Positions 1 through 6,890 of a DNA stretch of 48,133 nucleotides are shown piece by piece. A program made the translations under genes and the position numbers. Source of the DNA: a bacterium (GTDB lineage: Bacteria > Hydrothermota > Tepidihabitantia > Tepidihabitantales > Tepidihabitantaceae); assembly GCA_035505375.1 (NCBI GenBank), contig DATJQV010000033.1, positions 1 through 48,133 of the forward strand, in the 5' to 3' direction. The number at the start of each line of letters is the position of its first letter. Position 1 is the stretch's first letter. The notes beneath the pieces are model-generated. The model was not told where the DNA came from and made no database searches. It worked only from the letters and a program-made list of their open reading frames with translations.

Positions 1-100
1 GAGCGATGAGCATGCTGTTTTCCACCCGTAGCTGAAGGACTCGCGGCGAACTCAGACTTCCCCGCATCCGAGCCCGGCTGACGCAAGGCGCGTGCTGGCC

Positions 101-245
101 CGCAAGTTCGCCGACTTGGCCCTCTACGGCCCCGACCGCCAGCTCGGACACCCTTGGCCGGTTTCGGTTCGGCAATTCTGCATTCTGGTTTCTGGACTCT
201 GAATTCTGAATTCTCCGAAGTCCCCCACCCGCCCTCGACGGACTG
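101..245. repeat. Direct repeat, copy A
   Basis: This ~145 bp stretch recurs at 1375-1519 at a constant offset of 1274 and with no indels, and only scattered substitutions. The first half reads as the tail of a decayed reading frame (ARKFADLALYGPDRQLGHP). The second half is a 7-nt periodic patch at 174-217 with units such as ttctgca, ttctggt, ttctgga and ttctgaa. The two copies bracket the HepT/MntA pair. The rest of 1-407 (1-100 and 246-407) holds nothing I can recognise. Confidence 0.85.
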
Positions 246-407
246 GCCGCCAACCCCGGCGCAAGTATCCCGCTTGACGCGCGGTCGCCTGGGCTTGAGC
301 TTGCAGCTTGATGCTCGCGGCTGTGACGAAGTCACGCGGGGGGTGATTTCAGGGACCAGACGGGCAGTCTGCTAGACCAACCGCCGTCGCGAGTCGGGAC
401 CCTGCTT

Positions 408-743
408 CTACTCGTCGAGAATGCGCTGGACCTGCTCGGTGAGAACCGGCAGCTTGTTCTGGACAACATCCCAGACGATGTCCATGTCGATGCCGAAGTA
501 GTCGTGGACCAGGATGTCCCGCAGTCCGGCTATCTTCTTCCACTCGACCTCGGGGTGGTCGCTCTTTGTCTCCGGCGGCAGCTTCTTCACTGCCTCCCCG
601 ATTATCTCGAGGTTCCGGACGACGGCGTCGCGTGTGCGCCTGTCTTTACCCAAGTCGTCCTTGCTCATGCCCGCGACGAACTCGCGTGCCGCTCCTGCGG
701 CCTCGAGAGTATCATCGAGATAGACCCTAGAGTCCCGGCGCAT
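408..743 (-). CDS. hepT: HepT-like ribonuclease toxin (DUF86)
   Basis: This 111-residue protein is a HepT/DUF86 family member, the toxin half of the HepT/MntA system. The family are HEPN-fold ribonucleases that cleave RNA as dimers. The diagnostic HEPN motif R-x4-H-x-Y is present near the C-terminus as RDILVHDYFGID, with the Arg, His and Tyr all intact, so the protein looks active. In characterised pairs the motif Tyr is the residue AMPylated by MntA. Length is typical for the family. Its ATG lies inside the end of mntA (17 nt overlap), so the two are translationally coupled and share the promoter upstream of mntA. Identification is firm; activity is inferred from the motif. Confidence 0.93.
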   Translation of the reverse strand: MRRDSRVYLDDTLEAAGAAREFVAGMSKDDLGKDRRTRDAVVRNLEIIGEAVKKLPPETKSDHPEVEWKKIAGLRDILVHDYFGIDMDIVWDVVQNKLPVLTEQVQRILDE

Positions 744-1026
744 GGACAGCCTCGGCCAGAATCGGCTCGCGGAGCCGCGGCTTCACGGCATCCCTGGGCA
801 CAAGGTCAACCGGCCGGCCGAGCAAGCCCTCGAGAAAGAACTTCAGGTCCATGTAGTTGTCAAACGTCTTGCGGTCGAACTCGACAAGGAAGTCCAAATC
901 GCTCCCCGGCGTGGCCTCATTGCGCACGGCCGACCCGAACAGCGCCAGACTCCGCACACCAAACGACCGAATCCGGTCCCGGTTTCTGGCCAGAAGTTCC
1001 AACACTTCGCTGCTCATTCGTGTCAC
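727..1026 (-). CDS. mntA: MntA-like nucleotidyltransferase antitoxin
   Basis: This 99-residue protein is a minimal nucleotidyltransferase of the MntA type. The catalytic motif GS-x10-D-x-D is visible as GSAVRNEATPGSDLDF, and a further acidic residue follows in the next strand. MntA antitoxins transfer AMP to the HEPN toxin HepT and silence it. The gene is first in the operon, before hepT. I take the GTG at 1026 as start because a TATAAT box ends only 6 nt upstream, which would put the transcript start on the start codon (leaderless). The alternative ATG at 1017 removes three residues and has no clear Shine-Dalgarno sequence. Confidence 0.92.
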   Translation of the reverse strand: MTRMSSEVLELLARNRDRIRSFGVRSLALFGSAVRNEATPGSDLDFLVEFDRKTFDNYMDLKFFLEGLLGRPVDLVPRDAVKPRLREPILAEAVHAPGL

Positions 1027-1032
1027 GAAGTC

Positions 1033-1060
1033 ATTATAGCGCCATCCAGCCGGTTGTCAC
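1033..1060 (-). promoter_or_regulatory. Promoter of mntA-hepT (leaderless)
   Basis: On the minus strand GTGACA (1060-1055) is followed by a 16 bp spacer and a perfect TATAAT (1038-1033). The GTG start of mntA at 1026 begins 6 nt after the -10 box, where transcription is expected to begin, so the mRNA is probably leaderless. Confidence 0.75.
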
Positions 1061-1215
1061 CCCGTTCAGGCCGACGGAATCGACCCGTACCTCACGTCCG
1101 ACGCGGTTCATGATGCTCTGCCGCAGGCAGGTGCCATCCGATGGCTCAACCGCGGATGGTGTCATCGGTCACGAGGCAGGCGAAAGCATCGGAAGTGAAC
1201 CACAAGACTTGGTAA

Positions 1216-1431
1216 GAAACCCGCAGCGGCTATGCGCCGAGGTCGGCGAGTGGACTAGCCGGACGCTGGCTCACATCGCTGGTCAGCGCGGCCTGCGACA
1301 CGCTGTCCGGGACGCCGGAGCGCGAGAAGGTTCTCGAATAGGCGCTCAAAGAACGCGGAGACAAAGACCTCGCCCGCAGGTTCGCCACACCGGCCCTGGA
1401 CGGCTTGGACCGACAGCTCAGACACCCTTAG
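1216..1431 (+). pseudogene. Decayed reading-frame remnant
   Basis: The frame from 1216 to the stop at 1429-1431 is open except for an amber codon at 1339-1341. It reads on as ALKERGDKDLARRFA and DGLDRQLRHP. The tail matches the reading frame in direct-repeat copy A (…ARKFADLALYGPDRQLGHP), so both look like remains of one protein family's C-terminus. I do not recognise the family. No start codon or ribosome binding site is evident, and the remnant is probably not expressed. Confidence 0.4.
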
Positions 1432-1519
1432 GCGGTTTCGGTTTGGCAATTCTGCATTCTGGTTTCTGGACTCTGACTTCTGAATTCTCCGAAGTCCGCC
1501 ACCCGCCCTCGACGGCTTG
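1375..1519. repeat. Direct repeat, copy B
   Basis: This is the second copy of the repeat at 101-245, including the same 7-nt periodic ttctgga-type patch at 1448-1491. It lies between the mntA promoter and the promoter of the large secreted-protein operon. With the remnant above and the two promoters it accounts for most of the 665 bp gap between mntA and the next gene. Confidence 0.85.
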
Positions 1520-1644
1520 GACCGACAGCTCCGCCGCGAGCAGCTCATTTGCGGATTGCGCTGGCGCGTGCTGCCGCTTTTCGGGATCTGGGGAGGAGAA
1601 GAGCGGGAGCTTCGCTTACGCACTCCAAGGCTGTCGCCTGAACA

Positions 1645-1672
1645 TTGACAAGGCGCGGGGGAGGCAGATAAT
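1645..1672 (+). promoter_or_regulatory. Promoter of the secreted-protein operon
   Basis: TTGACA (1645-1650), a 16 bp spacer and GATAAT (1667-1672) precede the gene at 1692. Transcription should start near 1680, leaving a very short leader that holds the Shine-Dalgarno GGAGG at 1683-1687. It is the only good promoter I see before the nine-gene run ending at 20426. Confidence 0.65.
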
Positions 1673-1691
1673 CAGACGTCCCGGAGGTGTC

Positions 1692-4049
1692 ATGAAGTAC
1701 TGTTTCGCGCTGCTCACCGCGAGCTGTCTGCTGTCCGCCGTCCATGCCCAGTGGCTGGAGAAGACTGTCTATCTGCCGGATTCGTTCGGCGGCTTGGGAA
1801 TGCCGAACTGCCTGGCCTATGATGTCACCGACAACCGGGTCTTCGTGGCCGGGGCGCTCACGCGGACGATTCTCGTCCTCGACGGGACGGATAGTCGTCG
1901 CTTAGGTCGGGTTCCGTTCCAGGCCGATATCCGCGCTCTCTGCTATAACCCTCTCAGCGACAAGATATACGCGGCCGCTGCGGACCGGAACGTGGTTGCG
2001 GTGGTTGACGCGGCCACAATGCACGTGGCCGAGACCATACCGACCGGGACCGAACCCTGTGCGTTCGCGTACAGCCCGACGTCGAACAGAGTCTTTTGCG
2101 TGAACACACTCAGTCATGACGTGACTGTGATTGACGGCGCGGGAGACAGCGTGGTCGCGACCGTGCCGGTCGGCGAGAACCCGTCCGCGATATGCTGGAA
2201 CCCGGCCCGCAATGTGGTCTACGTCGCCAACTCGAACAGCAACGACGTGAGCGTGATTGACGCGGCAGTCGATAGCGTGATCACGACAATTGCCACCGGC
2301 TACGTGCCGTCCGGCCTGGTGTACAACCCGGACCTGAACCGGCTGTACGAGGCTGATTTCGCCTCCGGTGCGGTGACCGTGATCGACGGCCTGGCGGATA
2401 GGGTACTTACGACCATCCCCGGCGGGACGTCGCCGAAGCGGCTATGCTACAACTCAACGAACCGCAAGGTGTACGTGACGGACCAGGACAATGACATGAT
2501 GGTCATCGACTGCACGGCCGACACGCTGCTGAGAGATGTCAACTGCTACGCGGGCGACGTCACCTACAACGCATCCGACAACCGCATCTACGCGGCCGAC
2601 GGACACGGGATAGCAATGATTGATGGGGCGACGGATGCAGTGCTGGCCGAGACAGGCATCGGCTACAACACGGTGGCTCTGTGTCTGGCCGATTCGGGCA
2701 GGCGGGCATTTGCAACCGCAGACGGGGACGGCGTCGTCGGCATCCTTGACTGCGCGACCGACTCCCTGATAGCCGCGATCAGCACCGAGGTGCGACTCTC
2801 GGCGTTCTGTCTCAATCTGGTCGGGAACAAGGTCTACTGCGCCGACTCCAGCGGCAAGGCGGTCACGGTGATTGACGGCGGGACCGACACTATCAGCGCG
2901 GTTATTCCGGTCGGGCCTCGCCCGGTTGCGCTCCTTCACGACCCGGTCGGGAACAAGGTTTATTGCTCTAACTCCGGGGACGACCACACGCCGGCAACCG
3001 TCACCGTTATTGACGGAGCGGGTGACAGCGTGCTGCGGACGATAGAGATCGGGTCGGGCTACGTCATAGGAGGGCAGGCGCTCTGCCTGGGTCCTGCCGA
3101 CAATCGGGTGTACGCCGGCGTCTATTCGGACAATGCCGTAGCCGTCGTGGACCCGGCCGCCGATACGGTCATCGCGAAGATGCAGGCGGGCGGCAACCCG
3201 GTAGCGCTCTGTTATGGCCCGGCCCACAACTACGTGTATGCCGGCATCCGCGGTTCAGCGGTTGGCGTCTTCGACTGCGGCCAGAACGTCATGATTGCCA
3301 AGCTGACGACCACCGGGACCCCGGTCGCCCTGGTTTACGATTCGGCGGGCGCCAAGGTCTACACCGCGAACGGCAGCTCCGGTGTGGTCAGCGTCATTGC
3401 CGGCGAAAGGCCGGCAGTCATTACCGAGATAAAGGCCTGTAGTTGGGCATCCGCCATCTGTCTGAGCACCAAAGAGAACCGGGTCTACTGCGCAGACCAG
3501 GAGGCCAGCGAGGTAGCAGTGATTGACGCCTCCGCCAACTCGGTCATAGCACACGTGCCGGTCGGCAACCAGCCGAGCGCCCTCTCCTACGACTCCTCCA
3601 ACGATTACGTCTACTGCGCGTGCCGGGGCAGCAACGATGTGTACGTGATTGACTCTCATCGGGACACCGTGGTTAAGCATATCGGCGTCGGCGCTGAGCC
3701 TTTCGCGCTCGTCTGGAATCCGACTGCGCTGCGGACGTACGTCTTGAACTACGCCGGTGCAAGCGTGTCGGTTCTCCGGGATAGCCTGCATCCGGGAGTG
3801 GAGGAAATGGCGAATGCCGAACGCCGAATGTCGAATGGCGGCGCGACGGTCATACGGGGAGTGCTGAAATTGGCGAATGGCGACTGGCGAATGGCGACTG
3901 GCGAACTGCTGGACATCAGCGGGCGGAAGGTTCTGCAACTGCATGACGGTGCCAACGACGTCAGCCGCCTCAGTCCGGGGGTCTATTTCGTGCATTCGAC
4001 AATCGACAATCGGCAATTGAAAATGACCAAGGTCGTAGTTGCGAGGTAG
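1692..4049 (+). CDS. Secreted YVTN-type beta-propeller protein with sorting domain
   Basis: This 785-residue exported protein starts with a signal peptide (MKYCFALLTASCLLSAVHA, cleavage before Q) and consists mainly of ~42-residue YVTN/YncE-type propeller repeats with the pattern VYVAN…VSVID and a hydrophobic-P-S-A turn. The C-terminus (SGRKVLQL … LSPGVYFV) resembles a short T9SS-type sorting domain. I chose ATG 1692 because GGAGG precedes it and the signal peptide begins there; the frame is open back to 504, but that part overlaps mntA/hepT and has no coding character. Two 7-nt periodic patches (3807-3840 and 3871-3908) are read in frame in the linker before the sorting domain, and a third (3997-4020) lies in the tail. 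No ligand or enzymatic role can be read from the sequence; surface display or adhesion is a guess. Confidence 0.88.
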   Translation: MKYCFALLTASCLLSAVHAQWLEKTVYLPDSFGGLGMPNCLAYDVTDNRVFVAGALTRTILVLDGTDSRRLGRVPFQADIRALCYNPLSDKIYAAAADRNVVAVVDAATMHVAETIPTGTEPCAFAYSPTSNRVFCVNTLSHDVTVIDGAGDSVVATVPVGENPSAICWNPARNVVYVANSNSNDVSVIDAAVDSVITTIATGYVPSGLVYNPDLNRLYEADFASGAVTVIDGLADRVLTTIPGGTSPKRLCYNSTNRKVYVTDQDNDMMVIDCTADTLLRDVNCYAGDVTYNASDNRIYAADGHGIAMIDGATDAVLAETGIGYNTVALCLADSGRRAFATADGDGVVGILDCATDSLIAAISTEVRLSAFCLNLVGNKVYCADSSGKAVTVIDGGTDTISAVIPVGPRPVALLHDPVGNKVYCSNSGDDHTPATVTVIDGAGDSVLRTIEIGSGYVIGGQALCLGPADNRVYAGVYSDNAVAVVDPAADTVIAKMQAGGNPVALCYGPAHNYVYAGIRGSAVGVFDCGQNVMIAKLTTTGTPVALVYDSAGAKVYTANGSSGVVSVIAGERPAVITEIKACSWASAICLSTKENRVYCADQEASEVAVIDASANSVIAHVPVGNQPSALSYDSSNDYVYCACRGSNDVYVIDSHRDTVVKHIGVGAEPFALVWNPTALRTYVLNYAGASVSVLRDSLHPGVEEMANAERRMSNGGATVIRGVLKLANGDWRMATGELLDISGRKVLQLHDGANDVSRLSPGVYFVHSTIDNRQLKMTKVVVAR
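3807..3908. repeat. In-frame 7-nt periodic patches
   Basis: At 3807-3840 the unit is cgaatgN/cgaacgN. At 3871-3908 the units alternate tggcgaa and tggcgac. Both repeat at 7 nt and are translated as part of the linker in front of the sorting domain. Confidence 0.8.
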
Positions 4050-4058
4050 GGAAGAACG

Positions 4059-6881
4059 ATGAGAACAACTGAGAGCAGAGGACGGATTCAAGGACTCCAG
4101 GGTTCAAGGGGGCCAGCGCCGGATTCCAATCGGTGTTCATCAGTGTTCATCTGTGGTTTCCCGTTTCGTGTCCTTCGTGTTTTCGTGGCTTCGATGCATG
4201 TTCTGGGAGTTGTCTGCGCGGCGGTGGTCGTGTGCATCGGGACCGCTTCGGCGGATTGGGTCACGGCCACGGTGCCCGCAGGACATCAGCCCGGGGCCGT
4301 GGCGGTAAACCCGGTCACCAACAAGGTCTACATCGTGAACTCCACATACGATAGCAGCACGGTTACGGTAATCGACGGCGCGACCAATGACACAGCCACG
4401 GTGGCCGTCGGCTACTATCCGTTTGCCGCAGCCGTGAACCCGGTTACGAACAAGGTCTACGTCACAAACTCCGCCGACGCCACCGTGACGGTGATTGACG
4501 GCGCGACCAACAGCGCTACCTCAGTGGCAGCCGGCTACTACGCCGGGGCCGTGGCGGTGAACCCGGTCACCGACAAGATATACGTCGCCAATGCCGCCGG
4601 CAGCGATGTGACGGTAATCGACGGCGCAACCAACGACACGGCCACTGTAGCCGTCGGCTCATATCCCCGTGCCGTGGCGGTGAACCCGGTTACTAACAAG
4701 ATATACGTCGTGAATCTGGACAGCAACAGCGTTACCGTAATCGACGGTGCGACCAACGCCACGACCACGGTGTCGGTGGACTCGAGCCCAATTGCCGTGG
4801 CGGTAAACTCGGTCACCAACAAGATCTATGTCGTGAACTACGACGGCGGCAGTGTCACGGTAATAGATGGTGCGACCAACGCCACCGCCACGGTCCCCGT
4901 TGGCTCGCTGCCCAATGCCGTGGCGGTGAACCCGGTCACCAACAGAATCTACGTCGCGAACAGCAACAGCCACAATGTGACGGTCATCAACGGTGCGACG
5001 AATGATACGACAACAGTGCCCGTCGGTTCACACCCTGGTGCCGTGTCAGTGAACCCGGTTACCAACAAGGTCTACGTCGCGAACGGCGATGGCAGCGATG
5101 TTACAGTGATCGACGGCGCGACCGATGATACGTCCACAGTGCCGGCAGGCTCGAATCCCTGTGCGGTGGCGGTGAACCCGGTTACCAACAAGGTCTACGT
5201 CGCGAACAACGGCAGGAATAATGTGACGGTCATTGACGGTGCGACCAATGCCACTGCCGCGATATACGTCGGCTCATACCCGAGGGCAACGGCCGTGAAC
5301 CCGGTCACCAACAATCTCTACGTCGTGAACTACGATAGCAGCAGGGTCACAGTGGTCAACGGCACGACCAGTGACACCGCCACGATAGCCGTGGGCTTGC
5401 ATCCGGCGGCCGTGGCGGTGAACCCCGTTACCAACAAGATCTATGTGGCGAACAGTGGCAGCAACAACGTGACGGTGATAGACGGCGCGACGAACGGCAC
5501 AGCCGTCTTCCCCACTGGCGCGAACCCCGACGCCGTGGCGGTGAACCCGGTCACCAATGAGGTCTACGTCGCGAACAGCAGCAGCGACAATGTTACGGTA
5601 ATCGATGGTGCGACCAACGCCACAGACACCGTGTCAGTCGGCTTACATCCCGGCGCCGTGGCGGTGAACCCGGTGACTAACAAGGTCTACGTCGTCAACA
5701 ACAACAGCAGCAACGTGACGGTCATCGACGGCGCGACCAACGACACAGCCACCGTGTCGGTCGGAGCGCATCCCAGTGCCGTGGCAGTGAACTCGGTTAC
5801 CAACAAGGTCTACGTCGCGAACAACAACAGCAACAACGTGACGGTCATCGACGGCATGACCAACGCCACGGCTACGGTGACCGCTGGCACGATTCCATAT
5901 GAAGTGGCGGTGAATCCTGCTACCAACAACATCTACGTCGTCAACCGCTACAGCAACAACGTGACGGTGATCCACGGAGCCACCAACGCCAAGACCACAG
6001 TGGCCGCGGGCGCAGAGCCGCTTGCCGTGACGGTGAATCCGGTCACCAACAAGATTTATGTCGCGAACTCCGGCAGCAACAACGTAACGGTCATCGACGG
6101 CGCGACGAACGCCACAACCAGCATTGCTGCGGGGACGACACCCTCGGGGATCGCAGTGAACCCGGTTACCGACAAGATATATGTCACGAACAGCGGCAGC
6201 GATAGCGTGACGGAGGTGACGGAGGTGCCGACCAACGATACCAAGGTGCGTGCCCTCTGGAACCCGCTGCCTGGGGATACGACCTCGCACGGGCGTGTGG
6301 TTCTGGATGGCCGAAGCGTGAACCGCTTGTCGCCGGGCCGTGCCGCTATGATGGGTGTGCTGAACTGCATCGGGACAGCGCAACTGCCCTGGAACTGGGC
6401 GTATGTGACCGGCGGGGGCGGCACTGATTCGCTTTCCTGGTCGTACAACTGGGGAACCGATTCGCTGATTGCGGGCGAGAACTTCGTCTGCTGTGTGCCG
6501 CTCGATGCTCAGGCCGCGACCACGAACAACCTTGGGCTCGGCTCACCATTCACGGGCAACCTTGAGGTGCACCCGGTGTATCGGGTTGGATTTGCCAGCG
6601 GGGTCGAGGAGAGCCGCGGGCCACAAGCCGTAAGCTGCAAGCCACAAGCCACGATCGTGCGCGGCGTCCTGTTCCTGCCGCGGGACATGACCGAAATCCG
6701 CCCGGGGATTTCGGATCGTGTCCCAAGGCCAGTGCTGCTCGACGCCAGCGGGCGCAAGGCGCTCGGCTTGCACGCCGGCGCGAACGACGTGCGGTCGCTG
6801 GCTCCCGGCGTATACTTTGTGCGGAAGGCACAAGTGCAAGCCCAAGCACAAGCTGTCCGGAAGGTGGTGGTCACAAGGTAG
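4059..6881 (+). CDS. Secreted 16-repeat YVTN beta-propeller protein
   Basis: This 940-residue protein has 16 near-identical propeller units of 41 residues (123 bp) with the core AVNPVTNKVYVAN and VTVIDGATN. A non-repetitive domain of ~120 residues follows (WNPLPGDTTSHGRV onward), then a sorting-type tail (LLDASGRKALGL, APGVYFVRKAQ). The signal peptide begins only at Met46 (MHVLGVVCAAVVVCIGTASA). The first 45 codons consist of two repeat phrases found elsewhere in intergenic DNA. ATG 4059 keeps the 9-nt junction and GGGAAG ribosome site of its operon neighbours; ATG 4194 would give a clean signal peptide but has no Shine-Dalgarno. The linker carries a 7-nt agccaca-type patch (6620-6653) and a dispersed palindrome (6682-6724). 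It is a close paralogue of the next gene. Confidence 0.87.
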   Translation: MRTTESRGRIQGLQGSRGPAPDSNRCSSVFICGFPFRVLRVFVASMHVLGVVCAAVVVCIGTASADWVTATVPAGHQPGAVAVNPVTNKVYIVNSTYDSSTVTVIDGATNDTATVAVGYYPFAAAVNPVTNKVYVTNSADATVTVIDGATNSATSVAAGYYAGAVAVNPVTDKIYVANAAGSDVTVIDGATNDTATVAVGSYPRAVAVNPVTNKIYVVNLDSNSVTVIDGATNATTTVSVDSSPIAVAVNSVTNKIYVVNYDGGSVTVIDGATNATATVPVGSLPNAVAVNPVTNRIYVANSNSHNVTVINGATNDTTTVPVGSHPGAVSVNPVTNKVYVANGDGSDVTVIDGATDDTSTVPAGSNPCAVAVNPVTNKVYVANNGRNNVTVIDGATNATAAIYVGSYPRATAVNPVTNNLYVVNYDSSRVTVVNGTTSDTATIAVGLHPAAVAVNPVTNKIYVANSGSNNVTVIDGATNGTAVFPTGANPDAVAVNPVTNEVYVANSSSDNVTVIDGATNATDTVSVGLHPGAVAVNPVTNKVYVVNNNSSNVTVIDGATNDTATVSVGAHPSAVAVNSVTNKVYVANNNSNNVTVIDGMTNATATVTAGTIPYEVAVNPATNNIYVVNRYSNNVTVIHGATNAKTTVAAGAEPLAVTVNPVTNKIYVANSGSNNVTVIDGATNATTSIAAGTTPSGIAVNPVTDKIYVTNSGSDSVTEVTEVPTNDTKVRALWNPLPGDTTSHGRVVLDGRSVNRLSPGRAAMMGVLNCIGTAQLPWNWAYVTGGGGTDSLSWSYNWGTDSLIAGENFVCCVPLDAQAATTNNLGLGSPFTGNLEVHPVYRVGFASGVEESRGPQAVSCKPQATIVRGVLFLPRDMTEIRPGISDRVPRPVLLDASGRKALGLHAGANDVRSLAPGVYFVRKAQVQAQAQAVRKVVVTR
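4083..4193. repeat. Dispersed repeat phrases inside a 5' coding end
   Basis: 4083-4110 has an 8-nt period (ggattcaa, ggactcca, gggttcaa). About 4132-4193 contains repeated tgttcat/tcgtgt phrases of the kind also seen near 30408-30535 and 42246-42266. Together they separate the start codon from the signal peptide of the propeller gene. Confidence 0.6.
6682..6724. repeat. Dispersed palindrome, copy 1
   Basis: Two ~18-19 nt arms, starting GGGACATGACCGAAATCC and ending in TGTCCC, pair with one bulge around a short loop. An identical copy is at 9406-9448 and a related one lies in recF at 31407-31446. It is read in frame just before the sorting domain. Confidence 0.8.
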
Positions 6882-6890
6882 AGAGGAACC

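Noticed and set aside
504-1691. Upstream extension of the 1692 propeller gene as a 1181-residue protein
   Set aside because: The extra 396 codons run antisense through hepT and mntA and through a direct repeat, have no ribosome site, and the signal peptide begins at 1692.
2454-4091. Long minus-strand open frames antisense to the propeller genes
   Set aside because: They mirror the repeats of the sense genes and have no own ribosome site or recognisable domain.
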